NCBI GenBank assembly: GCA_003049465.1
Contig: PYSS01000152.1
Location: 1 to 64,000 of the forward strand
Direction of reading: 5' to 3'
Length of the DNA: 64,000 nucleotides
Source of the DNA: Magnaporthiopsis rhizophila
Lineage: Eukaryota > Ascomycota > Sordariomycetes > Magnaporthales > Magnaporthaceae
Below, piece after piece: positions 54,556-64,000 of the stretch. Within the stretch, counting starts at the first letter, position 1. Every line of letters starts with the position of its first letter. A program made the translations under genes and the position numbers. The notes beneath the pieces are model-generated. The model was not told the origin of the DNA. It did no database searches and saw nothing but the letters and a program-made list of their open reading frames with translations.

Positions 54556-57258
54556 ATGGCGCCGACCTTCCAAGTTCAATGGGGCACCGTGCTCCTTGTT
54601 CTGGGCATCATGCTCGTTGTGATGCCCGGCAAGGTCGCAGCGTTCGGTGCCGGAAACATCCCTTCCATCGCGCAGGTTGAAGGTCACAACTGGCGACACG
54701 GAGGTTTGTGCCCCCTGCCCAGCAGCAGCATACCTAAGGAGCATCCCTAGCGCCTTCGGCGATTCCTGGGCAGCCATCTGACAAGAAGCCCAATCTAGAT
54801 ATCGAGGACATGCTTTCGACACTGGTCTTCCTCGGCGGCAAGAAGTGGAAAAAGAGGGAGATTTCGCGCGTTTACTACGGTAACTGGCTGCGCGACTACT
54901 CGCAGGCCGTCGACGTCGGTACCCTCAAAGGCGTCAACGCTGCCACTATCCGCATTCTCGTCTGGGTTCTGTCCTTCCTGTCCTTCGGCTACGCGACTGA
55001 GGAGTTCGAGACCACCGAGGAGCGTCTGGGCGTCTACCGTCCCGAGGAGCACATCGACAACCCACTGGGCTATGCCGACAACCTCGACGCCCGCAAGTTC
55101 GACCCTCGCCTGCGGGGCCCCGTCGACCCCCGTGAGCTCGAGATCGACCCCCGCACTGGCTTGAAGAACTACATCGCCAACGAGAGCGGCGGTTGGGCAA
55201 CCAGCGCCGGCTACCTCCGCTGGAGCTTCGCGCGCAGTATACATTTTGGTCGCGTCTACACCAGCGGCTCACGGTCTGGCCGCGAGGAGGACCTTTGCGA
55301 GGCCTTGAGATGTCTAGGCCAGGCTCTGCACTGCATGGAGGACTTCCCTGCGCACTCAAACTACACGGAGTTGGCCCTGCGGGAGCTGGGTCATACCGAA
55401 GTGTTCCCCCACTGTGGCACCCAGGCCGAGGTCAACCTCAACGGCCGGAGAGTTTTCCCTCTCGTGACTGGAACCTTTGGCGCTGTCGACTTTCTGCACT
55501 CCGTGATTGGGTGGGTATTCTTGACTGTTTGCAAGCGGCGCTGTATCTCGTGACTGCATGCCCAAGCTGACATGATGGTTTCTAGGGAGGCAACCGACCA
55601 CTTCACCCAGTCCGAGGTCGACGAGATGAACACGGCGCTGCAGAATGCGCAACAGGTGACCAAGTCGGGCGGCCCAGGCGGGTCCACCGACCGCGGCCTC
55701 TTCGGTCCATCGGGCGGCAGCGGCGGAGGCGGGTTCATCTCGCTTATTTCCCAGCTTCCCGGAGTTGGCGACGGGTTCGCCTCGGAGGCCCGGAACCTTC
55801 AGGCCGCCTCAGCGGCCCAGGAGAAGGAGAACCTCAGCCGGGACCCCAACAACCCAAACCTTGTGCCCGGTATGAGTGAGAACTTTGATCCCGTCAAGAC
55901 GGCAGGGAAGATATACCCCATCCTTCTTTTCCGTGACAAGATCGTACGGGCGATCAGCAACACCATCTCCAAGATCCCTGGACTGGAGAAGCTGCTTGAG
56001 CACATTGGCGAGACCTTGACTGCCTTCATCATGGGACTGCTGGCGCCCTTCGTCCAGCCCATCATCAAGCAGGTGTCCAAAACGCTCAAGGATGGCTCCT
56101 CGGGCGTCATCAACGCCAGTGCAAACTCGCAGCTTGAGCCCTGGAAGGACCCCACGTGCTCCAACCCGACGCACTCCATGCTGGTAAGTGATCTGTGACC
56201 TGTGCTCTCAGTCTCGCTCCCGAAACTCGGGCCTCGGTCGAGCTAGCCGCTTACTCAATGTTTGCTTATAGAGCAAGGACCATTTCACCAATGTCCTCAA
56301 TTCCTGCGCTGGTCGTGTTGCGTCAACGATCCTGCAATACGTCGTGCCGTAAGTTCTTCCCTGGCTATGGACTTTTACAAGCAAACTCGACGACATCTGA
56401 CATGGCCATTCGCATACAAGGCGTATTGTCTTCGCTTGGGAGAACCCCAACGTGCCGGTAGATGAGGTTTGCAACGATGTCCTCCGTGCTTTCCATCATC
56501 CTGCCGCGCGGAACGAGCAGATCGAAATTCAGAAGCAGATGTTCGAGACGGTCCGGATTTGGTTCAACGAGTGGTCTCACAAGCACGAGGTCAGCCGGCT
56601 TTTGTCCTCTGAGGCCGTCAAGGCGGGCCGCAACCATCTCCTAGCCAATGGCCAGCAGGCTAAATCTCTCGATCGTGCTCATAATCATGGCGGTGGCGGC
56701 TTCCCCACCGCCGCGCTCGCCGAGATGGGTGGTCACGGCAGGGTGTCGGGGTCGCTGTGGTCGCAAGTCAAAACACGCGACATGGACGCCATGGGTGCGG
56801 GTCCCCAAGCAACGCCCCAGTCCCAGCAACAGCCCCCGTCACACCCTCCGTATGGCCAAGGCCCCTCGTCCGGATACGGCTACAGCCAGGGTGGGCAGCC
56901 ACCTGCTCCATCGCCCAGCTACGGCGGCTATGGCCAGCAGCCCCCGCCACCACAGCAGCCGCCTCCGCACCAGGGAGGCTATGCCCCGCAGCCGTATGGG
57001 CAGCAGCACCCGCCTCCACACATGCAGCCGCACCATCACCAGCCGCCGCCGCAGCAGCATCAGGCGTACCCGCCGGCCCAGCACCACCAGCCTCCTCAGC
57101 AACCCATGTACTACCAGCAGGCGCCTCCTCCGCAGGCGTATGGCCAGCCAATGTACGGAGGGCAGCCCCCGTACCAGCAACAACAGCCGCCTTACCAACA
57201 ACAACCCCCTCCTGGACAACCGGGCGGGTGGTCGGGATACCCCGGCCAGTACCGCTAG
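54556..57258 (+). CDS. het-c: HET-C family protein (heterokaryon incompatibility locus product)
   Basis: Five exons: 54556-54703, 54799-55510, 55586-56183, 56272-56348 and 56421-57258; introns of 95, 75, 88 and 72 nt; 790 aa. A signal peptide (VLLVLGIMLVVMPGKVAAFG) is followed by the HET-C domain: HNWRHGDIEDML across the first junction, YYGNWLRDYSQAVDVGTLKG, ALHCMEDFPAHSNYTELALRELGH (zinc-phospholipase C-like His/Asp pattern), then LHSVIGEATDHFTQSEVDEM. Hydrophobic stretches near PGLEKLLEHIGETLTAFIMGLLAPFV may insert in a membrane. In Neurospora, HET-C alleles cause incompatibility by heterocomplex formation at the plasma membrane. The last ~170 residues are Pro/Gln/Tyr/Gly-rich tandem-like sequence. 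No partner HET-domain gene lies alongside. Confidence 0.95.
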
Positions 57259-58322
57259 GTGCAAAATGGCAGCGACGCCAATTCTGACCAGGATCATGGA
57301 GCTACATGGCGTAGTCACAACGCACATCATATATATCCGCTTTTGGATGCCGAAACTTCGCGTCAGGGTGCGCATACCGCCTACTGTCGTCGGTATTTGG
57401 AAGCCGGACAAGATGATTACAAGGCGTTTGCGGACCAATTCGAATTCGTGGAGCGGCTAATACGGGGGAACATGGACGAGGAGGATCGTTCTAGGCTCAG
57501 ATAGATGACGTGACCAGGAGCGGAGCGTGGCGGCGATGCCTGAAGCTGAACGTTTGGTGATGGTAAAAGTATCATTTTTGGGAGGCGGGATGGGTGAGTT
57601 GATAGCAGCGTGGTAAGCTCTGGGGTGGTTCGGAAAAAGTAACCTACGGCTAATGCGGTGGTTTTAACGGCGTTCTGAAGGCATGGACTTTGTTATTTAG
57701 AATCAACTAGGTAGGTAGCCTTCAGAAGTGCTCTTTGATACTTGGTATGTACCCGTGAGGATTCTCAAGCCAGCCTCACGCCTGCTCGCGGCGTCGTGTT
57801 TAGACAACTTGAGGAACCAAAAGATGACCTATTCTCCTATCGTGAGATACAGGCAGAAGTTGCTGGCTTCCTTTTGCGTGGGCAGTTAGGCGGGAGGACG
57901 CTCAGAGATCGTAAATAAATGACGGCACAAATCAGAGATCACGAATCGGATGGCAGGTAGGTTTTGCCCCGAGCTCTGCTGTCTGAAGGTCTCGTATATG
58001 AGAGGGTTAGGGAGGGTTGGGGAAAAATGCTTCGCAAAGTCCAGCAGAAAAAAAATAAGAGTATTACGGTACATGCTAGATCTATCGAGTCTATCTTGCT
58101 AGAAAATGGCAGACAAAACAGGTAAGAACGCGACAGATTCCCCATGACGCCCGGTTCGCTATCTTGCAGTTGAGTGTGTATGAATTACATGAAGCTATGA
58201 CAGAAAACAAGCGGAACGCGAGATGGAAGAAGAAAGAAAAACTTGAACAGGGGTAAAAGGAGAAACGTAGACTGAAAACAAAGAAAGCACAGCAGATAGA
58301 TGCCTTCGCTCCAATTCATCCA
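57259..58322. other. Intergenic, convergent 3' ends
   Basis: 1.06 kb between het-c and the PP2C gene. It includes a TAGGTAGGTAG repeat at 57709-57719. No gene is seen. Confidence 0.5.
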
Positions 58323-60317
58323 TCACCTCCTCCCCCGCCTCGGATCCTGCGCCTCAGCCCTGCGCACGTCGCGAATCTCCTTTGTGCCGAGGCTGCCGAC
58401 GCCTCCTTCGCTGCGGCGCTCCCAGCCGCCGAGGCGGACGACGAGGCAGGTGGCGTTGTCGCCGTCGGCCGAGACCTCGGTGGCGTAGTCGACGACGTCG
58501 CGGGCGCCTTGCTCGGGGGTTTTGGCCTCCTTGACGACGTCGACGATCTCCTGGTCCGACAGCGAGCCCGAGACGCCGTCGCTGGCGAGGACCAAGAAGC
58601 TGTACTCTGCGGGGCCCAGGTGGGTGCGGCACAGCTCCGGTTCGGCCGAGACGCCGAGGCGCTTGGAGGACAGGTCGCCAAAGGCGCGCGAGTTGGCCAG
58701 GCCGGCCATGCGCTCCTCGCCGAACGAGTCGGTGGCGAGCGAGCCGCCAGCGGCGAAGAAGCGGCGCAGGCGGCGGGCCTCGAGCGGGCTGGACGGGTGG
58801 TGGTCGTTGCTGAGCGGGCGGGCCAGGCCCGTGGCCGTCTCGCAGAGCAGGGCGCGCGAGTCGCCGACGTGCGCGACGAGCAGGGTGCTGTGGGCGGACG
58901 GGTGCCAAAAGGGCTGCGGGGTCGGGGTCGACACGAGCGCGACGGTGGCGGTCGAGCCGCCCTTGAAGCGCGTGGGCCCGCCGATGGCGCCGACGGGGTT
59001 GCGGCGCCGCACGTGGGGGGCGCCCAGGACCTCGTCGCGGTTGACGGGGAAGTCGGCCACGTGCGGGTCGTCCGGGTCCGGCTTGCGGGCCTGGGCCGTG
59101 ACGAAGTCGAGGTCGGCGCGCAGGAAGGCGTACGTCAACACCGACTCGATGGTTATTGGCGGCGTGTCGGCTGCCGTCGTCTCGGGGGAGGACGGGTCCG
59201 AGGTCGTCCGGGTGACGCTAAAGTATGGTGGTTGGAAGCGGCGGAAATAGCCGCCGACTGTGTCCTTGTATTCGGCAAGCAGCTCACGCTCGAGGCGCAG
59301 CGCGGTGGGCACGTCGGCCGCCACGGGCTCGGGGTCGTCGCTGCGTATTCTCTTGCCCTCGGCAGTGTCGTCTCTTGTGCTGGCCTGGACCTCCTCGGCG
59401 CTCTTTATCTCTAGCTGCTGCGGTGGCGGGGACGATCCGCCGATACCGTAGCTTCCGGGCGCGTGGGGCCCGCGGCGCAAGCTGCTCCCCAGCCCAAACT
59501 GGACTGCGGCCTCCTCGATGTAGCTGTGCAGCTCGTCGCGCAGGAAGGCGGAGCACTCGTTGCCGCCGTGGCCGTCGAAGACGCCAAAATAGAAGATCTG
59601 TGGGTCTCCGTTGGCGCTGTCGGCGACGCTCCCCTCGCCGGAGCTTGCATTGTCGGTGTTGGAGGCGGAGGAGGACCTCCTGGACCGCGACAGGCTGACC
59701 GGGGCGCGGCGGGCGAAGGCGGGCAGGTCTATGGTGCCGGCCTGGTTCTCGTCCTCGTTGTAAGCGCGGGTGCCACGCGAGTTGTAGGCGCCGAAATGGT
59801 GCTTGGCGCTGCGGAGAGGGATGCGGACGACGGTCAGGTCGCGTGAGGGGAGGTTTCGGGGAACGGGCGGGCTGGCTGCGGGGAGACTCCGGGAGCCCGG
59901 ACTCGGAGTGTGGGGCGTCGAGGCGCTCCGCGGGAGCTTGTGGTGCGGGCCCAAGCCGAGGCGCGGGTCCGGGTGCAGAGACGACGAGGGCAGGTGCGTG
60001 ACGAAGTAGTTGTGGAAGCAGCGTCGCTGAGACGACGGGTCGCTGTGGGGGGCGGCGAGGGCGTGGTGGTCGTGACGGCACGGCCCGTGGCTACTGGGAC
60101 GTAGGGGCTGGCTCTGGCTTGCGGGAGCGCGTCGGGGCGCTCCGTAGCTCCGGGAATGGCGCCCCGCCAGACGAGAGTGCGAGGTCGAGTGGACGAGCGT
60201 GGCGATGAAGCCCATGAAGGCGCTAAGGGTGTCGGGGCTGGCGGAGCGGACGTGTGTCAGTCGCGGTCGGGTTCTAGGAGCCCAGCGAGGCATTCCAGCT
60301 AGCGCGCGCGGCGCCAT
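58323..60317 (-). CDS. ptc6: PP2C-type Ser/Thr phosphatase, Ptc6-like, probably mitochondrial
   Basis: Intronless, 664 aa. Metal-dependent PPM phosphatase; yeast Ptc6 is mitochondrial and acts on pyruvate dehydrogenase and mitophagy. The N-terminus is Arg/Ser/Pro-rich without acidic residues at first, and contains CFHNYFVTHLPSSSL, fitting an import signal. PPM motifs in order: FGAYNSRGTRAYNEDENQAG, FYFGVFDGHGGNECS (metal-binding Asp/Gly), FKGGSTATVALV, VAHVGDSRALL, SNDHHPSSPLEARRL, SRAFGDLSSK, LVLASDGVSGSLSDQEIV and DNATCLVVRLG. Two long polar insertions between catalytic motifs make it larger than the usual 350-450 aa core. Start at ATG 60317 gives the whole presequence; a later Met (residue 9) is possible. 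Confidence 0.9.
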   Translation of the reverse strand: MAPRALAGMPRWAPRTRPRLTHVRSASPDTLSAFMGFIATLVHSTSHSRLAGRHSRSYGAPRRAPASQSQPLRPSSHGPCRHDHHALAAPHSDPSSQRRCFHNYFVTHLPSSSLHPDPRLGLGPHHKLPRSASTPHTPSPGSRSLPAASPPVPRNLPSRDLTVVRIPLRSAKHHFGAYNSRGTRAYNEDENQAGTIDLPAFARRAPVSLSRSRRSSSASNTDNASSGEGSVADSANGDPQIFYFGVFDGHGGNECSAFLRDELHSYIEEAAVQFGLGSSLRRGPHAPGSYGIGGSSPPPQQLEIKSAEEVQASTRDDTAEGKRIRSDDPEPVAADVPTALRLERELLAEYKDTVGGYFRRFQPPYFSVTRTTSDPSSPETTAADTPPITIESVLTYAFLRADLDFVTAQARKPDPDDPHVADFPVNRDEVLGAPHVRRRNPVGAIGGPTRFKGGSTATVALVSTPTPQPFWHPSAHSTLLVAHVGDSRALLCETATGLARPLSNDHHPSSPLEARRLRRFFAAGGSLATDSFGEERMAGLANSRAFGDLSSKRLGVSAEPELCRTHLGPAEYSFLVLASDGVSGSLSDQEIVDVVKEAKTPEQGARDVVDYATEVSADGDNATCLVVRLGGWERRSEGGVGSLGTKEIRDVRRAEAQDPRRGRR

Positions 60318-61089
60318 CCCGCCGTCTCGAGGATATTATGAGTCCGGTGGGGAGAGCGCTGAGATTGCAACGGTGGAAGGCCAGGCAGGGTGTTTTGGGG
60401 ATGGGTATTTTGTCTGGTGGGAGCGCGGGATGGGATGCAATGCGGTGAAGACAAGCAAATGTTGACGTATACTCGGTGTTCTTCAGCAGAACTCGCTCTC
60501 CATCGCTTCGGAGCGGATGTTGTGAAACAGACAGCTCGCCAAAGCCAATTGATTCGACGATGGGGACCCGGGATCTTCCTAATGCACCCTGACGTAGCGC
60601 TGGGGTGGCGCTGGGGTGGCGCTCGGGGCTTTCCGAACCTTGCCCCAACTCAATCCACTCTGTTGGTGCTGTCACCACACCAGATCTGAGCACAGGTTGG
60701 CGTTGATCTTGGATCTTGCTGTTTCTCAAAAGAACGGTTTACACCACGCAAATCATATCGGTTCAGGAAGAAAGCCTGCCGACAGCCCGTCTCGAGGTGG
60801 GCGGCAAACAGGTTCGATTGCCTAGCCCTCGGCCAAAAGTACGTACACCTTACGTAATACCAAGCTCTCTTCTCATTTCTCATTACCCTAGACTTGCGTT
60901 GTGTACTGTTCGTCGGCGTGGCCGGCGCTCCATTTCACGGCATCGTTGCAAAAACTCGTTCATGCGAAAGCATTTCTCAAATTCTCTCAACCAACGAGGG
61001 GCGATCTATGCTCAAACCCCTTGCCATCCATAACCATCAATATCGCACAGGACCCAAATACAACCCCTCATGCCCGGAAAGTAACCCCG
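60318..61089. other. Intergenic, PP2C promoter and zinc-ribbon 3' region
   Basis: 772 bp between two minus-strand genes. A short repeat GGGTGGCGCTG occurs twice near 60602-60622. No gene is seen. Confidence 0.5.
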
Positions 61090-61461
61090 TCAGACCAACT
61101 TGAGGTTCGCCAGCTTGCTGAAGACCTCCGGGTCCAGCACAGCCAGCTGCACCCCCTCTTTGTTTAGGTGCGGCTGGTAAAAGTTGCATGTGCCCCGGCT
61201 GCACACGTAGTGGATGCCGCCCGGCACCTGGGTGTTGTGGCCGGCGACTTGGCGCTTGCTGGGATGGCCGCATCCCTTGCAGGGCGGGTTGCGGCTGTCG
61301 TTGCCGCGCTCATCGTCGAAGACCGCGAAGTTGTCACACGGCACGCACTTGTAGTAAGGCCTGCCCGCGTTGCCCTTGCGGTTCGAGGACCGGGTGGTGA
61401 AGCGCTCGGTGATCTTGCTGCAGTACGCGCACCGGGGCGGGGTGGCCAGGGCGGTGGGCAT
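61090..61461 (-). CDS. Small GRF-like zinc-ribbon protein
   Basis: Intronless, 123 aa. Two cysteine groups are visible: C11-x2-C14 with C39-x2-C42, then C61-x2-C64 with C87-x4-C92. Between them are RPYYKC and NFAVFDDERG, and GIHYVCSRGTCNFYQ, a pattern like GRF-type zinc ribbons of nucleic-acid enzymes. Here the domain is nearly the entire protein, with a hydrophobic C-terminal helix (AVLDPEVFSKLANLKLV). It probably binds nucleic acid or a protein partner; no catalytic domain is attached. The frame is open upstream to a GTG at 61680, but ATG 61461 is the only Met-coded start with a good context. Confidence 0.75.
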   Translation of the reverse strand: MPTALATPPRCAYCSKITERFTTRSSNRKGNAGRPYYKCVPCDNFAVFDDERGNDSRNPPCKGCGHPSKRQVAGHNTQVPGGIHYVCSRGTCNFYQPHLNKEGVQLAVLDPEVFSKLANLKLV

Positions 61462-62847
61462 GGCGTAGGTTGGTTTTGGCGGCGAACGATCCTGGTGGCC
61501 GGGTTCTTGGGTTGTGGTCGATGTGGGGCTCTGTGGGAATGGTATGGTTGATGATGCCGCCGTTTGGCTTCTGCGTGTGGAAGAAGAGGAGATCTCGCGA
61601 TGGGAGCCAAGGCAGAACGGGTTGAGTTGCGTGTATGCCTTGTGTTGCTTCTGATAACACGAGGAAATCACAGAGGACACCGCTACATTTTATAGTCGAC
61701 TCGACAGAATGCTGTAGAAAAACTCTGCCCTTTGCTTCTTTGTCCGCTTGCCCGCCAGAGAGCCTTGCGCTGGGTGCCTTAGGCGGTAGGAATCCTCGGG
61801 AGGTTGCGGCGCGGCTGGCCTCCCGCGTATCGCAGAAACATCTGATTGGAGCTCGGCGGCTGACAGAACCAAGCTGCAGGACAACGGATAACCTCAGCCA
61901 CTCTCTTCTGGTATTTTCGACTGGCAAGCGGGCACTTACACCTTCAAGACGGGTCCAAGCGGTATGCAAGGTTATGGATTAGAGCAATAGGTGCATCCAA
62001 CAGCTCGACGGACCTTCCGCAGGGGAAGACGACGTTCACCAGGTACGCGCTTGGAAGATCGAGGCGGAGGAAGCATTAATTGCCAGGATGAGACGTCGTC
62101 ACCCAACCTTATCGGCACGCAGTGCATCAGGATCCAACGGCACGCGCATCAGGAGTATGCCGAGGTGGCTTTGTTGCGCCTTGGCCTTGCTGCCTGTCCA
62201 GAACGCTCTGGCGACATTTCGATACGATCTTGGGCTTGGCATGGCAACTGGCGCAATCGGCGAGCGCTTCCTTGCCTTTCTAGCACTCTTTCTTGCCTTT
62301 CTAGCACTCTTTCTTGCCTTTCTAACACTCTTTCTTGCCTTTCTAGCACTCTTTCTTGCCTTTCTAGCACTCTTTCTTGCCTTTCTGCCACGAACATAGA
62401 GGATACTTTTTGCCCACATATGCAACCTTCCGCGCCGGCCCTTGGACGCAATATTTTTTTGTCTCGCCTCCATTGTGACGCATCCCCATTCATCTTTCAA
62501 GCCATTTTCAGCAACATCCTCCCACATCCTCACTCATTTAAAGTCATTATTAAATATCACATGCCCGAAGAATTACTGGGTGCCGTTGCAAGTACAAGCA
62601 CAATTGGGTGGTTCGTAAGCTTGGCCTATCTGCAATACCGTGTATTGCAGGTTAAGGAACCGTTTTTGTTATTTTTTATTTTATTTTATTTTTTTTCTAA
62701 AAGAATGACTGCTGTTTTGCACTTCAACCCACAGAACAACAAAACCGCAAAGACTACATAACGAATGACTTTGCGCTTTACACAAACCAAAGCACAACAA
62801 AAGATGAGGAGAAAAAGGAAAAAAAAAACAAAACAAGGAAGGCTGGA
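61462..62847. other. Intergenic region with a minisatellite
   Basis: 1.39 kb between two minus-strand genes. It contains the 21-bp tandem repeat listed separately, and T-rich sequence at 62665-62700. Open frames through the repeat are low-complexity. Confidence 0.5.
62274..62386. repeat. 21-bp tandem repeat (minisatellite), five copies plus a partial
   Basis: Unit GCCTTTCTAGCACTCTTTCTT begins at 62274, 62295, 62316, 62337 and 62358, with a partial copy from 62379. The copy at 62316 differs by one base (CTAACA for CTAGCA); the others are identical. The near-identity implies a recent expansion. Confidence 0.95.
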
Positions 62848-63393
62848 TCACCAGACCCAGTTGTTGTCCTTGGGCTTGGCTTTGTTCTGGGCCTCGATGA
62901 GCGGCTTGCTTTTGGCGATCAACTCCTTGCAGGGGTTGACCCAGTCTTTGGGTAGCATGGGGCCGTCTTCGGGCTTCTTCCTCTGCTGCCAGGGTTGAAC
63001 CCAGTTCTTGTCGGATGTGCCATCCGGCCTGAGCGCTTTCTCCAATTTCCAGACCGCGATGTCCATTTCATTCGACGTGCAGCGCTGGTAGGCAACCTTT
63101 TTCCGGGCGGCGACCTGCGCAGGGTCGGTCGGCCTCCGGGCCTCTGACAATATGGGATACTCTTCGGGGTAGAGGATCTGGGGGAATTGCGGGGGAGCGT
63201 AATCCTTGAGCTTCAGCCAGCCGGGGTCTTTGTCCAACCAGCTGGCCTCCTTTTTGTCGCCGGCGGTCTGACCCGCGGTGCCAGCGGGAGCGGGGGTCTT
63301 GGCATCGGGGGTCTTAGCCGCGGTGCCGGCGGGAGCGGCGGAAACGAGGCCGGCGGTGGCGGTGAGGACGGCGATGAAGGTAGAAGCGTGCAT
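62848..63393 (-). CDS. Small secreted protein of unknown family
   Basis: Intronless, 181 aa. A signal peptide (HASTFIAVLTATAGLVSA, cleavage likely after Ala19 or 20) is followed by an Ala/Pro/Thr-rich spacer with TPAPAGTAG and KTPDAKTP that may be O-glycosylated, and a mature domain with only two cysteines (YQRCTSNEMDI and NPCKELIAK), probably one disulfide. The domain is Trp/Pro/Lys-rich (WLDKDPGWLKLKDYAPPQFPQILYPEE, NWVQPWQQRKKP, KDNNWVW at the end). There is no membrane anchor. I do not recognise the family and see no enzymatic motif. A TATA box lies about 215 bp upstream of the ATG. Confidence 0.82.
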   Translation of the reverse strand: MHASTFIAVLTATAGLVSAAPAGTAAKTPDAKTPAPAGTAGQTAGDKKEASWLDKDPGWLKLKDYAPPQFPQILYPEEYPILSEARRPTDPAQVAARKKVAYQRCTSNEMDIAVWKLEKALRPDGTSDKNWVQPWQQRKKPEDGPMLPKDWVNPCKELIAKSKPLIEAQNKAKPKDNNWVW

Positions 63394-64000
63394 GTTGACG
63401 GTTGTTTTGTAATTTCCTTGTTGCTTTTGCGGGCTGCTTTTCAGGTTTCAAAAGAGCGGGAAACCTTTGGTTTGGTTTGGTAGTAAGAAAAGAATGGAAC
63501 GGATAAAGAGAGGAAAAAAAGAAAGTGTGGGTTGACAGAAGTGAAAACCGGTTGGGTTGAGGAGGGAAGAGGGAAAAAAAATTAGTTTGGGGCAGACTAG
63601 AAGCATCTTTATATACCCGATCTTCTCTTCTCGGTTCGGTCCAGTTCGTGGCGGTAACTCGGATAAGCCGTTAATGGCAGAACACCTCAGACAAACTCGC
63701 TGCCATGCATCACGACCCGAGGTGGTTTCGGAATCAAACTGGTTGCCTGTGCTCGTCCCCACAGCCAACGCCACGGCCCATCCTCTGAATCGGCCGATCC
63801 AGCAAACCGATCTCATAATTTTAGATCCAACAACAATGCTGCTCCTCCTGCCTGACGGGCCTAGGATGAAATACCCCCTATCCTCCTCCACCCCTAGGAA
63901 CCCCGACGGTTTCGTTTATAAAGGGGTGGCGGAGTTCTGCAGTCTGTATGCGTGCAGGCAGAGGTGCCCTGTCAGGAGCATTATTTGATAGCGAGCGTAA
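63394..64000. other. Upstream region of the secreted-protein gene, to window end
   Basis: 607 bp. The TATA box of the minus-strand gene is at 63608-63615. A plus-strand TATAAA at 63917-63922 could serve a gene beyond the edge. No CDS is supported. Confidence 0.45.
63608..63615 (-). promoter_or_regulatory. TATA box of the secreted-protein gene
   Basis: TATATAAA on the minus strand, about 215 bp upstream of the ATG at 63393, in an otherwise C/T-rich region. Confidence 0.6.

Noticed and set aside
60790..60840. GTTCGATTGCC stretch as a tRNA T-arm
   Set aside because: No matching acceptor stem, D-arm or anticodon arm could be placed around it.
61991..62761. 256-residue open frame over the minisatellite
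   Set aside because: Its length comes from the stop-free repeat; flanks look random and there is no signal or domain.
1..64000. Clustering of ER-membrane genes (hlj1, alg14, dsc3, spt14, scs7) as a functional cluster
   Set aside because: They are separated by unrelated genes and lie on both strands; such housekeeping genes are common enough for chance proximity.
1..64000. Transposable elements
   Set aside because: No transposase, reverse transcriptase or paired terminal repeats were recognised; only homopolymers and small tandem repeats were seen.

Overview
This window is nuclear DNA of a filamentous ascomycete fungus, most likely a Sordariomycete. The evidence is short introns (about 57-196 nt) with GTRNGT donors, CTAAC/CTGAC branch sites and YAG acceptors; a het-c gene; a Zn2Cys6 transcription factor; an Mtr4/FRH helicase; GC-rich exons; and pyrimidine-rich leaders. 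I cannot name the species from sequence alone. Twenty-one protein-coding genes are supported, one of them cut by the left edge. I saw no tRNA, rRNA, transposon, CRISPR or secondary-metabolite cluster.

Layout, left to right: partial HLJ1-type J-protein (-); small membrane protein (+); Siw14-type phosphatase with a C-terminal membrane anchor (-); a 3.8 kb gene-free stretch; Ima1 inner nuclear membrane protein (-); Alg14 (+); mitoribosomal mS23/Rsm25 (-); PPR protein (+); COX8 (-); Mtr4/FRH RNA helicase (+); Dsc3 (-); Spt14/Gpi3 (-); EF-hand MscS channel (+); a 3.4 kb gene-free leader region; Zn2Cys6 factor with an 11-nt microexon (+); class I/II aminotransferase (-); VWA-domain protein (+); large disordered hypothetical protein (-); RBM39/Rsd1 splicing factor (-); Scs7 sphingolipid hydroxylase (-); HET-C (+); Ptc6-type PP2C (-); GRF-like zinc-ribbon protein (-); small secreted protein (-).

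The content is mostly conserved housekeeping genes. Three adjacent genes act in mitochondrial gene expression or respiration (mS23, PPR, COX8), and two of them share a 372-bp divergent promoter. Several genes act in the ER or endomembrane (Hlj1, Alg14, Dsc3, Spt14, Scs7), but they are scattered and do not form a cluster. The observations most worth a second look are the microexon inside the zinc cluster, a diverged direct duplication in the mS23 3' region, the membrane-anchored Siw14-type phosphatase, two stop-free in-frame introns in the RBM39 homologue, a 21-bp minisatellite, and HET-C without an adjacent HET-domain partner. I found no convincing wholly new multi-gene system. Exon boundaries were inferred from splice motifs, reading frame and protein-family continuity, not from transcripts.
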